A stretch of DNA of 64,000 nucleotides from Chthonomonas calidirosea (GTDB taxonomy: Bacteria > Armatimonadota > Chthonomonadetes > Chthonomonadales > CAJBBX01): contig DYKI01000003.1 in the NCBI GenBank assembly GCA_020722705.1, forward strand, positions 1-64,000, written 5' to 3'. The notes under the pieces were generated by a model. The model saw only the letters and a list, made by a program, of their open reading frames with translations, ran no database searches and was not told the origin of the DNA. Each line of letters begins with the position of its first letter. Positions within the stretch are counted from its first letter, which is position 1. Positions 32,472 to 41,850 of the stretch are shown here, piece after piece. Made by a program: the position numbers and the translations under genes.

Positions 32472-33080
32472 CTAAGAACTGGTTGATGGTGCGTTGCGGG
32501 CCTTGCGCATCTCCTCGAGAAGGGGCACGATCCGGTCGTAGACGATGATCGTCTCACGAATCCACAGGTTAAAGAACTGGGCGTCGGTGCCGTCGGCGGT
32601 TCGGAAGTCGCGGCGAGCCATGGCGACGATTTCTCTGATTTGTCGCTCGGTCAGCACCGCACGTATGCCGTCGGACACCAACTTCAGGTTCTTGTCTTGT
32701 TCGACCTTGCGGCGATCGGCGAAGTCCTTCTGCAACTGCTTGATGCGGTCGTCGAGCTCCTGCGGGATACTGCCGCCGGAGAGCAGTTTGCGGCGCGTGT
32801 CGGCAATCTGGTTGGCGACAGCCTTGAGCGGTTCGACGGCAAGCTCGATGATGCGGCGGTTGTACGCCTTTTGGCGTTCCTTGATCAGCGGGATGATCTT
32901 ATCGAGTTGTCCAGCCGTCAGGTTCAGGGGGTTCAGCAGCCGAAGCTTATCGAGGTCATCTATGTGGGCGAAAATGGCTTCGGTCTCGCGAGGCATAACC
33001 GGGTCGTCCTGGGCTGTGGCCGGTCGCGCGCCGTATGCGATCAGGACTGTGGAGACGAGGACGAATAGTGTTCGGACCAT
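32472..33080 (-). CDS. Exported helical LTxxQ/Spy-like protein
   Basis: A 202-residue exported protein with a signal peptide (LFVLVSTVLIAYGARPATA, cleavage after ATAQ near residue 24). The rest is almost entirely helical and charged, with an LTAGQLDKIIPLIKERQ segment (about residues 52-70) like the LTxxQ motif of Spy/CpxP periplasmic chaperones, and a second LTERQIREIV segment (about 143-153). It leads an operon followed two bases later by an MFS transporter and two giant glycosidases. It might assist folding or stability of the large exported enzymes; that is inference. Confidence 0.75.
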   Translation of the reverse strand: MVRTLFVLVSTVLIAYGARPATAQDDPVMPRETEAIFAHIDDLDKLRLLNPLNLTAGQLDKIIPLIKERQKAYNRRIIELAVEPLKAVANQIADTRRKLLSGGSIPQELDDRIKQLQKDFADRRKVEQDKNLKLVSDGIRAVLTERQIREIVAMARRDFRTADGTDAQFFNLWIRETIIVYDRIVPLLEEMRKARNAPSTSS

Positions 33081-33255
33081 GGTGACCTCCAGTGCGCCGA
33101 ACCAGGGCCGCGGCGATCGCGACCTCCACCTTTGGCCGACGCGCGTATAGGTTACCCAATCGGGCGCTCATTGGAAGGTTCATCACGGCATCACGGAGAA
33201 ACACCGATCGGAGCTGCCCGGCCGCGAGCGAAGGGGGCCTGCTCCGGGAGATAAG

Positions 33256-36200
33256 ATGATCCTTTCATTTGCGCTCCTGTGCGTGTCCATGGCATCGGCC
33301 ATGGCGCCCGAGTCCGTGCTTCTGCATGACTTCCGTGACACCTCGGCGTGGCGGCTGCACCAGGATGGTGGACGAGGAGTGGCAACCGTCCGCGATTCGA
33401 GCGGCATGCGCATAACGTACACGGATGCGCCTCCGCACTGGGGCAATCTCGTGGCGGCATGCAAGGTTCCGCGTCGTGCGGTAGGTCTGGCCGTTCGCCT
33501 TACCAAGCATCACGCATCACCGCGCGCTGCCATGCATATCTGGCTGCTTGAGCCTGACGGTGATGCGTGGCTGCTGGAAGTTCGATCGGGCAGCGACGGA
33601 TTCGGGAGATGGAAGGCCGGGCGCCAATCGCTGGTGATGCCCATCGGAGCGTTTCAGTTTCAATCCCGTGGGCCGGGAACCCGGAACATGCCGTCCTGCG
33701 ACCGTATCCTGATCGGGTGTAACTACGGGGATCTCGATGTCACCATGGAAAGGATGGAGTGGATCATGGCACAGGAACTACAGCGCGATCTGCCCGATCC
33801 TGAGCCGGTGAAGATCGTTCAAGGCAGGCTCGGCTCGGTCGGCATCCTCAGGATGACGGGCGCACTCCCGCTGGGGGGCTTGCCGACCCATCAGCCGGAG
33901 CGACTTGCAGCCGTGCTGGAATCGGCGGGTTTCGGGGTCACGCTGCTCTCGCCAAGCCAGATGCGTGCTGAGGGAGCCCTTAGCCGCAACGTGCTTGATG
34001 CAGTGATCCTGCCCTATGGTCCGTTTTTTCCGGAGGAGTGTCGTGACGCCTTCATACGTTACCTCAAAGGCGGGGGATCGTTTCTGAGCGCCGACGGCTA
34101 TGCGTTCGACCGGCTTATCAGGCGGGCGCGATCGGGCTGGACGGACACGCTGTCCGCAGTCACCGCTGAGCAAGCATCATCGGCACTCGCAACCGCATCT
34201 GGGGCGATGAACACACGCCACGGACGACAGGGCGATGCCATGTGGTTCGGCCCAGAGCAAATCGGCGTCTTCGATCCCGGCTTCCCTCTCACGAACTGCG
34301 TATCTGCTCGGGCATCGGCGTGGTATCGGGCCGTGGGTGGCAGGGACATCGTGTATCGTTGGACGCGCGGAGTGACTGGATACGCGTCGTGTGCTTTGAC
34401 CGGTGACAATAACCCGGTCTTCCCCCCGACCTATCGGCGCTGGATCCCGCTTCTGGAAGGGAAGGATGCGTCGGGACGCGATCGAGGGGCTGTGCTGGCT
34501 CTCGTCCGGAACTACGCCGGCGCGTTCCGTGGCTCATCGTGGGCGTTCAGCGGACTCACCGACGGCACCGACATCCTTCTGGGCGACGCGAGCAAGCGGG
34601 CGCTCCTCGTGGATGTGGTACGCCGGCTCGTCGAGGGAGTATTCCTGCACGGTTTGGCGACGGAGTACCCGTTGTACAAGGCCGGTGAGACCGTGACAGC
34701 GCGCGTGAAGGCTGCGTGCTTTGGACGGAGTGACTTTAGCGGGACGCTGACGTTCAGATTCTCCACCGGCGAGAGGCGGAGCCTCAGTGTGCGCCTGCGA
34801 GCGGGAGAGGAGGCGACACTGTCGGTTGAGGTTCCGGCTCGGTCGGTGCGGACCGGGTACGTGCCCTTTGCCGCGCGGCTTGCCGGCGCGTCAGGCGTCG
34901 TTGACGAGATCAGGAGCGGCTTTTGCGTTGAGAACAAGGCGGTGGTTGCGTCAGGGCCGAGGGTGGAGTGGCGCGGGAACTACTTCACGCTCAACGGCAG
35001 ACCGCAGATCATTCTGGGATCGAATCAGACAGGCATGATGTTCTTCGCCGAAGGCGAAGGGCCCGCGACGTGGGAACGCGACTTCGCGATAATGGCACGC
35101 GCGGGTCTCCGTGTGCTTCGCATTCTTCACTTCTCGCCGTTCGCCGCGAATGGATATCAGGGACAGGCTGCCAACAGCCCTGCCGACCTCGTGAACCGTC
35201 CCGAGCGCCTGTGTCGGCAGATGGATGCTATCGTGCAGACCGCCCAGCGACATGGGATCGTAGTGTTCCTGACCTTGCATGATTGGATGCCGGTGGGGCT
35301 CACGGACAGCGATCTGCAACATCAGCGGGAGTGGAACCGGTTCTGGGCGGCGCGCTATCGCGACGTTCCTGGCATCATCTACGACGTTCAGAACGAGCCA
35401 TCGGTGGACGTGCCCGATCGGCCTGACATCGTCGCCCTCTGGAATGGATGGCTGCGGGGCCGATACGGAACGGACGAGGAGCTCAGGCGTGTATGGCACG
35501 TTTCCCCACCCGAGGCTGCCATGCCATTAGTGCCGCTTTCTGGCGGACCGGAACGATGGGAAAACGTTCGTGCGGCCGACAGGAAGCGATTCGAGGAGTA
35601 TCTCCTCAACCGCTGGGCCGAGGCCAATGTCAAGGGTGTGAAGGAAGGCGATCACGACGCCCTGGTTTGTATCGGATATCTGCCTTCCATGAGTCCGGCC
35701 GACAAAGTCCTTGGCGTGAAACACACCGACTTTTCGAACATGCACTACTACGGTCCCGTGGATGGACTGCCAATGGAGCTGGCGCTCATTGATCGCCGCG
35801 CCTACGGGAAGGGACTGACGCTCGGCGAGTTCGGTGCGATGGAAGCCCATGCGCGGCGCAATGCCGGTGCGGATGGCATGCCCGTTGAAGCGTCTGTCGA
35901 GCGATTCGCCCACACGGTACATGCTGCGGTCGGCTTGGGCGCAGCCATGATCTGCAACTGGTCTCTCAAGGAAATGGACCAGATGGTGTTTCCTTGGGGC
36001 CTGTATCAGCGAAACACACCGGCAGCCAAACCATGGGCCGAAACGTATGGGGCTATGGCGCGCGCTCTGGAGGCATTCGAGCCGGAATATCGAGCGCCCG
36101 AGACCTTCATTCTGATACCCGACGCGCACCGCATCGGCCCACGTTACGAGGAGCTGCATGCTGCGATCAGGCGAAGCGTCGGAACCCTCCTCGACCTTAA

Positions 36201-36792
36201 TGTACCCTTCGGCATGCTCAACGAGGAGGATTTCGGGACGCCGCCCGCCTCAGCCAGGGTGATCGTCTGGCCTATACCGTACTGCCCGAACGATCGTACG
36301 TTCGACGCTGTTCGGCGATGGGTGCACGAAGGGGGAACCCTGTATTTGTCCGGGAGCGTCGCGTTCGACGATTCACGGAGACCCAACCGGGCAGGTCGGA
36401 TGGTCGCGCTCGGCCTGACGGGCGGCCAGACGGCTCCCTTTGAGCCATGGACGGGGGCGCCGCTGCAGAGAACATCCGTCGGAAAGGGCCATGTTGTGTA
36501 CTCGCCTGATCCGGTCGAGCTCCGTGACTCGGCACAGACTCCGTCCGTGTACTCCGAGGCGCTCTCGGCGGCAGGCGTCCGTCCGGTCCCTGTTCGGACC
36601 AATGGAGGTCGCGTACGCGCCCAGCTTCTCCATGGACGACGCGGGACCGCTCTGTATGTATTCGAGCGGATGGACGATGGCCACCACCCTGTGCGCGCGT
36701 GGGTAGAGAACACGTCGGTGGCCATCACCCTGGGCCGACGCGCATGCGCCTTTGTACTCGTTGATGAACGCGGCAAGGCGAGGCGGCTATAG
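33256..36792 (+). CDS. Giant exported cellulase-fold glycosidase (GH5/GH2-like) with ThuA-like domains
   Basis: A 1178-residue exported enzyme with signal peptide (ILSFALLCVSMASAM). Domains in order: carbohydrate-binding-like beta-sandwich (about 15-175); a glutamine-amidotransferase-like flavodoxin fold (about 195-480, GSFLSADGYAFDR); beta-sandwich (about 480-560); then a (beta/alpha)8 clan-A barrel from about 565. The acid/base is probably Glu714 in YDVQNEPSVD and the nucleophile Glu858 in TLGEFGAMEA. A second amidotransferase-like beta-galactosidase-type domain follows (about 945-1178). GGGAG at 33246-33250 precedes ATG 33256. It is divergent from the transporter/glycosidase operon and ends six bases inside the convergent gene. 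Substrate unknown, possibly a beta-galactoside or beta-glucan. Confidence 0.82.
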   Translation: MILSFALLCVSMASAMAPESVLLHDFRDTSAWRLHQDGGRGVATVRDSSGMRITYTDAPPHWGNLVAACKVPRRAVGLAVRLTKHHASPRAAMHIWLLEPDGDAWLLEVRSGSDGFGRWKAGRQSLVMPIGAFQFQSRGPGTRNMPSCDRILIGCNYGDLDVTMERMEWIMAQELQRDLPDPEPVKIVQGRLGSVGILRMTGALPLGGLPTHQPERLAAVLESAGFGVTLLSPSQMRAEGALSRNVLDAVILPYGPFFPEECRDAFIRYLKGGGSFLSADGYAFDRLIRRARSGWTDTLSAVTAEQASSALATASGAMNTRHGRQGDAMWFGPEQIGVFDPGFPLTNCVSARASAWYRAVGGRDIVYRWTRGVTGYASCALTGDNNPVFPPTYRRWIPLLEGKDASGRDRGAVLALVRNYAGAFRGSSWAFSGLTDGTDILLGDASKRALLVDVVRRLVEGVFLHGLATEYPLYKAGETVTARVKAACFGRSDFSGTLTFRFSTGERRSLSVRLRAGEEATLSVEVPARSVRTGYVPFAARLAGASGVVDEIRSGFCVENKAVVASGPRVEWRGNYFTLNGRPQIILGSNQTGMMFFAEGEGPATWERDFAIMARAGLRVLRILHFSPFAANGYQGQAANSPADLVNRPERLCRQMDAIVQTAQRHGIVVFLTLHDWMPVGLTDSDLQHQREWNRFWAARYRDVPGIIYDVQNEPSVDVPDRPDIVALWNGWLRGRYGTDEELRRVWHVSPPEAAMPLVPLSGGPERWENVRAADRKRFEEYLLNRWAEANVKGVKEGDHDALVCIGYLPSMSPADKVLGVKHTDFSNMHYYGPVDGLPMELALIDRRAYGKGLTLGEFGAMEAHARRNAGADGMPVEASVERFAHTVHAAVGLGAAMICNWSLKEMDQMVFPWGLYQRNTPAAKPWAETYGAMARALEAFEPEYRAPETFILIPDAHRIGPRYEELHAAIRRSVGTLLDLNVPFGMLNEEDFGTPPASARVIVWPIPYCPNDRTFDAVRRWVHEGGTLYLSGSVAFDDSRRPNRAGRMVALGLTGGQTAPFEPWTGAPLQRTSVGKGHVVYSPDPVELRDSAQTPSVYSEALSAAGVRPVPVRTNGGRVRAQLLHGRRGTALYVFERMDDGHHPVRAWVENTSVAITLGRRACAFVLVDERGKARRL

Positions 36793-39700
36793 AGCGCCCG
36801 GCGGCGATTGGGCCGGCCATCGGTACATCGCGGCTCCGTTGAGGGGCAGAGCCCACCATGCGCCTTTCGGGATCGGGCGGACCTCCGAAGCCGAGCCGCC
36901 TTTGGCCGTGACCTTTGCCGGACGGGTGAAGCGGAGGGCGTTGAGCTCCAACGTGAATGGTCTCCCGCTCGGGTAGGGGATGAGAACCCAATCGTTGCCT
37001 TCGCGCCGGATCAGCACGCTTCCGTTCGTTCGTACAGTCGAGAACGTGACGATGCGCCCGTCGGCGTTCAGCCTTGCGAGACCGGAGCGGGCCTTTGTGG
37101 TCGGCCCCGACGCGTTCGGCTCAAAGGAAATGGTCGTCCCGTTGCCTGTGACGGTGAGCGTGCCCAGGATCGAGCGGCCCGACCGGTCACTGGACGCTTC
37201 CATCTGGGGACGCCCCAGGTCGGCCCTATAGAAGCCCGTCGTCCATGTGTAGACGCCGTCGGCGAGATCGGTCGGCAGTTCGATGGTATGCGGCCCATCC
37301 GTGACTGTGTCTCCAGCACGCCACTCGGATGTCCTGCCCGGAAGAGGATGGTCCTGCTGAAAGCGAATGCCCTCGTCGTACGCTTCCCAAGTGGGGCGGC
37401 TGAAGTGGACGAACGCAACGTAGTCTGCGGGCACCGGGCCGGAAACGTGCCAGGCATATGTTGCCGTGAACCTGCGGGGGCCGACCTGGCGAAAGCCTTT
37501 GACCGAGGGTGTCACTGGAATCACGCCGGAAACGTTCCAGTCTTCGGCCGGGCGCGCGTTGGCGAAGACGGTATCGCTGGTCTCGGCGTAGTCGCAGACA
37601 ACGCCGTCGCGAATCGCCGTGTAGGCAGTCACGCCGGCTCCATGGGCGATCCAGCCGTGCTGGGGTAAGGTTGCGCCGTGTGCCCGCCAAGGCTCGCTTC
37701 CGTTGTTGGCGATGATCGTGAGACCGTTGGCGTATGTGATGCGGGGCTTGGACCAATCGCCGGCCTTCGCCGCGGCGGATGCGCTCAACCATTTTCCGGA
37801 TCGGTGGTACCGGATCGAGCGAACGGTCGTGCGCGAGTGCCGCGCTGCGACTGGGGTCGTCAGATGGTGTTCGAGCCATGCCAACGGCTCCTTGCTCCAA
37901 GTTGACGCAGCAAGGAAGCCCGTGTGACCGTAGACAACCTCCTGAACTCGGTACTGGTCCAGAAGCGCCATGGGCGGGACGGCGCCCCACGGCAAGTTGT
38001 CCCACCATCGCTCATAGTAGCCCTGCCCGTGGTTGATCTGAAGCGGGTGGATCTTGAGCAGGTCGAAGTCAGCCATCAGCGGAGCGCTCAGGCCCGCGTT
38101 CGCCGGCCAACCTATGCCGAACTGGGCCTCGACGCCGTCGAGCATCCCGCTCCAGTACCAGTGGTTGCAGCCTTCTCCGAATACAGGTCCGCCATGGGTC
38201 TTGCGCTCATAGGCGAACAGAGCGCGATGCGCGGCGCGTACCCTCGCGAATGTTCCGGAGCCATCCTCGCCGGCCCGATGGTCCACGTGGAACCAGGGCG
38301 GCACAGAGGAGTGAACGTCAAGGTAACAGGCGTTCGTGCCGAATCGTTGGTGGATCTCTGGTGACTGGGTGCCGGCAAGGGGCAGAATGGCGTTCGGCTG
38401 AACAGCGAAGGACTGTATCTTCGTGCCCGGGTTGTACCAGGCCTGCACACGCTTGCCGGATGGGTCCAGGGCTATGTGGCGTTCGTCGAAGTGGTCATAG
38501 TTCGGATAGTAGTCCACGTAGTTCTCGTGGAGCGCGATGAGATACCCCAAGCGGGCGGCTGTCGCGACCAGGAGCTTCATGTTGGCGTCGCCGCCCTTAT
38601 CCGGGGCGGCTGGGAGATGCATGGGAAGAGCGTTGTCATATCCGCTCCGCTGCCAGTCATGAATGATAACCGTGCAGCTCTTAAGGCCGAGCCTGTGTAG
38701 AGCTTCCAGCTTGCGCGCTATGTCGGCGTACCTTCCGCCCCATATGTCAAGGACGAGCCGTCGGCCAACCTCGTGGCGATAGGGGCTCGGCACATTTGGA
38801 ATGTTGGGCAGTACCTCGGCGAGATGCCACGCAGGCGCGAAGACCGCCGTTTCCTTGAGCTTCCGGCGCGTGCCATCGGTGAGGCGCGCGTATGTGGCCA
38901 CTGTGCCGTTGTGGGCGGAAGCGTTCGAGCTGGTCCAGTCAAGGTAGGCGTTGAGAAACAGACCCTCCTGGATGGCGTAGTGGACCATGCCGTAATAGGG
39001 AACTGCTATGGGACGGCGGCGCAGGACCGGCCCCCAGGCGCCGGCGTCGAAGGCCTCCACAGACGGATCGTCACAGACAGCGGACAGCAGCAGCGCTTTG
39101 CCCGCCAGAGAAGCCGTGAGCGTCAGATGTGCCGTTCGACCGGCCACACGGTACCACTTGTCACACACAACGCGCTTCCCGGACGCGCGGAGTGCAAGGC
39201 GTTCGAGGCGTGCTTCGCTGGTCCAGCGCACCTTGGCCGCATAGACGGCTTCAATGGTATGCGCTCGGCCTCCGCGCATGGCAGTTGTGGCCCGGATGCG
39301 CCCCAAATCTCCTACGCCGGGCGACCAGATGTACTCGATGACACCGTCGGCGCCTGCGTATCTGAGCCGGGCGACGTCCGCTGCGACCGACGCGCCGACG
39401 CGCGCGGCGAACCCATTGCTGGGGGCGACCCCATGCCGTGCGGTGTTCACCATCTTGGCCATGTCCAGCTCTGGAGGTTCCCCTTGCCGAACGGGCGTTG
39501 GCCGCATCCCTTCGAATATGACTGTCCGATCGGCCCAGAGCGAATAGTCGAACGATGCGTCTCGGTTTGGCCCGGGATCGGTCTCGAAGCGAACCACGAT
39601 GCGCTGGGACTTGATGCCGCTCAGGTCGAGAGTGAATGGCCTCCATTTGGCATCGGACTGATGCTGCTCCATGAGCTTGCGACCATTGACCAGCACGCGG

Positions 39701-40116
39701 AATGTGACGCCATCCGACCGGTCGGCAAACTCGGCCTTCATGGCTGTTGCGCCCCGAACAAAGATGCGCTTGGTCATGGGGTTGCGGAATGCGAACTCCT
39801 GGAATGCGGCGCCGACCCCGCCGCGCCAGGGGCAGTGAAGGAGCCACGCCCGACGTCCGGCCTGCTGACCGAACTCCTGACAGGACACACCGGTTGCTTC
39901 GTCGAAGTGACCTGCCCAGCCCGTCGGCATGTCCTGCTCGGATGCGCCGTCACGCCTGAACCCGACCCGGTAGAGGCCCAGATCGTCGAGCCGCATCTGG
40001 GCTTGATCGGGGCGAATCAAGGGCGCCGGCTGCCCGGCGGCTGCATGCGGCTGCGTGGCGAATAGTACCGCCAGTGAGACGGCCGCCATCAGCGCGCGAG
40101 GGGCTATGCGGTCCAT
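36787..40116 (-). CDS. Giant exported glycosidase-like protein (DUF5696/GH101-like barrel)
   Basis: A 1109-residue exported protein. ATG 40116 leads into a signal peptide (ALMAAVSLAVLFATQPHAAA, cleavage after about residue 27) and overlaps the DegT gene by 13 bases; the frame to 40233 has no homology upstream. The N-terminal NPCBM-like region (about 30-210) has RDGASEQDMPTGWAGHFD and DSDG/RVLVNGRKLM-type features. A barrel follows with CTVIIHDWQRSGYDNALP, CYLDVHSSVPPWFHVDHRA (Asp candidate nucleophile) and GGPVFGEGCNHWYWSGMLDGVEA (Glu candidate). C-terminal beta domains finish it. It is the last gene of the palindrome-controlled sugar operon. Specificity is unknown. Confidence 0.75.
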   Translation of the reverse strand: MDRIAPRALMAAVSLAVLFATQPHAAAGQPAPLIRPDQAQMRLDDLGLYRVGFRRDGASEQDMPTGWAGHFDEATGVSCQEFGQQAGRRAWLLHCPWRGGVGAAFQEFAFRNPMTKRIFVRGATAMKAEFADRSDGVTFRVLVNGRKLMEQHQSDAKWRPFTLDLSGIKSQRIVVRFETDPGPNRDASFDYSLWADRTVIFEGMRPTPVRQGEPPELDMAKMVNTARHGVAPSNGFAARVGASVAADVARLRYAGADGVIEYIWSPGVGDLGRIRATTAMRGGRAHTIEAVYAAKVRWTSEARLERLALRASGKRVVCDKWYRVAGRTAHLTLTASLAGKALLLSAVCDDPSVEAFDAGAWGPVLRRRPIAVPYYGMVHYAIQEGLFLNAYLDWTSSNASAHNGTVATYARLTDGTRRKLKETAVFAPAWHLAEVLPNIPNVPSPYRHEVGRRLVLDIWGGRYADIARKLEALHRLGLKSCTVIIHDWQRSGYDNALPMHLPAAPDKGGDANMKLLVATAARLGYLIALHENYVDYYPNYDHFDERHIALDPSGKRVQAWYNPGTKIQSFAVQPNAILPLAGTQSPEIHQRFGTNACYLDVHSSVPPWFHVDHRAGEDGSGTFARVRAAHRALFAYERKTHGGPVFGEGCNHWYWSGMLDGVEAQFGIGWPANAGLSAPLMADFDLLKIHPLQINHGQGYYERWWDNLPWGAVPPMALLDQYRVQEVVYGHTGFLAASTWSKEPLAWLEHHLTTPVAARHSRTTVRSIRYHRSGKWLSASAAAKAGDWSKPRITYANGLTIIANNGSEPWRAHGATLPQHGWIAHGAGVTAYTAIRDGVVCDYAETSDTVFANARPAEDWNVSGVIPVTPSVKGFRQVGPRRFTATYAWHVSGPVPADYVAFVHFSRPTWEAYDEGIRFQQDHPLPGRTSEWRAGDTVTDGPHTIELPTDLADGVYTWTTGFYRADLGRPQMEASSDRSGRSILGTLTVTGNGTTISFEPNASGPTTKARSGLARLNADGRIVTFSTVRTNGSVLIRREGNDWVLIPYPSGRPFTLELNALRFTRPAKVTAKGGSASEVRPIPKGAWWALPLNGAAMYRWPAQSPPGAL

Positions 40117-41324
40117 GCTGCGCGTATCTTCTCGATGGCCGATGCGATATCGTCCATGTCTGCGGCGTCGCCGAGAAGCATCGTCTGGAACAACCACACG
40201 GCATCGTCGCAGACCTGTTCGCATACCGGACACGCAACCCTGCTGTAGTCAACGTGCCGTCCGGCCTTGCACCACGAACCCACGCCCGCAGTTTTCCGCT
40301 GGAATACGATTTCCTTGTACAGGGGCACATAGCCCGCCGAGACGGGGACGCCTTCGGCCCCCATGGCTTTGAGAAAGTCGCCGCGCGAGCGTCCGCCGAA
40401 CTCGCTGGAGTCGTAACGGAACACGTAGAGGTGGTACGCATGGCGCGTGACCCGTTCGTCCGGCGGCAACGTGCGGATGCCCGGAATCTGGTCCAGAAGT
40501 GCGGTGAGCCTGAGCGCATTGGAGGTTCGGCGTTCCGTCTGCTCCGGCAGCCGCGACAACTGCGCGAGCAGTATGCCTGCCTGCCATTCTGTCATGCGGA
40601 AGTTGCCGCCCAGGACGTGGTGCTCGTACCATTTGCCCGATCGAGTGCGTCCGACGTTATGGACTGACCAGCACTTGTCGGCCACATCTTCTTTGTTCGT
40701 GACGATGCAGCCGCCCTCGCCGGCGTTGAGGTTCTTGCTGGCTTGAAAGCTGAAGGTGCCGCAGTCGCCCAGAGCGCCCACTTTGCGTCCTCGCCATTCG
40801 GCTGCATGAGCCTGGGCCGCATCCTCGATGACGATCAGGTGATGCTTGGCGGCAAGCGCCAGGATGCCATCCATATCGGCAGGACAGCCCGCGATGTGTA
40901 CGGGGATGATCGCTTTCGTTCGCTCGGTGATGGCGGCCTCGGCAGCGGCAGGATCAAGGTTCAGGTTCGTCGGCTCAATGTCGGCGAACACGGGAGTGGC
41001 TCCAACCGCCAGTACGCTGCTGGCCGTCGCGATGAAGGTGTAAGGCGGAACGATCACCTCATCGCCGCAGCCGATCCCGAGCGCCCGGAGAGCTATCTCG
41101 ATCGCCGCGGTGCCGTTGGTGACGGCCACCGCATGCTTGGCGTCCTGCATCGCTGCAAACGCGCTCTCGAACTCTGGGACCCGCCTGCCGCCCACGGCCC
41201 ACCATTGCCCGGATCTCAGGACGTCGAGGATTATCTCCTCCTCCTCGCGCCCGAATACCGGCCACGACGGCCATGGTGATGTGCGTACCGGATTGCCGCC
41301 ATCAACCGCAAGTTTCTCTGTCAT
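40104..41324 (-). CDS. DegT/DnrJ/EryC1/StrS family aminotransferase
   Basis: A 406-residue PLP-dependent aminotransferase. Recognisable motifs are DVLRSGQWWAVGG, TNGTAAIEIALRALGIGCGDEVIVPPYTFIAT, VHIAGCPADMD, IEDAAQAHAAEWRG and the PLP-lysine segment FSFQASKNLNAGEGG. The C-terminal WLFQTMLLGDAADMDDIASAI segment is typical of the family. ATG 41324 follows GAGGAG by about seven bases and overlaps the ruvC stop as ATGA. It may aminate a keto sugar; its substrate cannot be assigned. It is distinct from the first DegT protein at 10.2-11.5 kb. Confidence 0.9.
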   Translation of the reverse strand: MTEKLAVDGGNPVRTSPWPSWPVFGREEEEIILDVLRSGQWWAVGGRRVPEFESAFAAMQDAKHAVAVTNGTAAIEIALRALGIGCGDEVIVPPYTFIATASSVLAVGATPVFADIEPTNLNLDPAAAEAAITERTKAIIPVHIAGCPADMDGILALAAKHHLIVIEDAAQAHAAEWRGRKVGALGDCGTFSFQASKNLNAGEGGCIVTNKEDVADKCWSVHNVGRTRSGKWYEHHVLGGNFRMTEWQAGILLAQLSRLPEQTERRTSNALRLTALLDQIPGIRTLPPDERVTRHAYHLYVFRYDSSEFGGRSRGDFLKAMGAEGVPVSAGYVPLYKEIVFQRKTAGVGSWCKAGRHVDYSRVACPVCEQVCDDAVWLFQTMLLGDAADMDDIASAIEKIRAAWTA

Positions 41325-41815
41325 GTCTCGCTCCTCATCATATGGGCGTGGCATACCGCGACGGCCAGGGCATCAGCCGCATCGTCGGGAGCCGGCGCCG
41401 CTTCCAACCCCAGTATTCGCTGTATCATGAACTGTACCTGCCTCTTGTCGGCGCCTCCGTACCCCACCACAGCCTGCTTCACGGCGACAGGCGAGTACTC
41501 AGTCCACGGTATCCCGCGCCGCGCTGCAGCAAGCAGTACCACACCGATCGTTCGGCCCACGCTGAACGCCGTCGTCTCGTTATGCGAGAAGAACAGACGC
41601 TCCGTTGCGAGTGCATCAACGGCATGCTCGTCGAGCAGGGCTCCAATGGAGTCATAGATCCGTGCGAGCCGCTCCGGCGCTGCCTCTCGCGGGCTTGTGC
41701 GGACGACCCCGAACGCGACCGCGGACAACGCCGAGCCGGCCTTGCGGACTACCCCGTAACCGGTGGTCGCCGTACCGGGATCAATGCCGAGTATCCTGAT
41801 GACCTCTCCACTCAC
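41321..41815 (-). CDS. ruvC: Crossover junction endodeoxyribonuclease RuvC
   Basis: Resolves Holliday junctions. The 164-residue protein has the RNase H-like core: ILGIDPGTATTGYGVV with first catalytic Asp, ATERLFFSHN with Glu, VAVKQAVVGYGGADKRQVQ and C-terminal PAPDDAADALAVAVCHAH with the last two acidic residues. GTG 41815 was chosen because the family's conserved sequence begins right after it; the longer frame reaches into the TauE-like gene. It is unusual to find ruvC inside a sugar-uptake/glycosidase gene train rather than beside ruvA and ruvB. Confidence 0.95.
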   Translation of the reverse strand: MSGEVIRILGIDPGTATTGYGVVRKAGSALSAVAFGVVRTSPREAAPERLARIYDSIGALLDEHAVDALATERLFFSHNETTAFSVGRTIGVVLLAAARRGIPWTEYSPVAVKQAVVGYGGADKRQVQFMIQRILGLEAAPAPDDAADALAVAVCHAHMMRSET

Positions 41816-41850
41816 CGTTCGTCTTTCGCCCTCACCTGTGGGGGCTCGGG

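Noticed and set aside
38773-40065. 430-residue plus-strand open frame
   Set aside because: It is antisense to an exported hydrolase with signal peptide and domain motifs; the translated sequence is His/Arg/Pro-rich without any motif.
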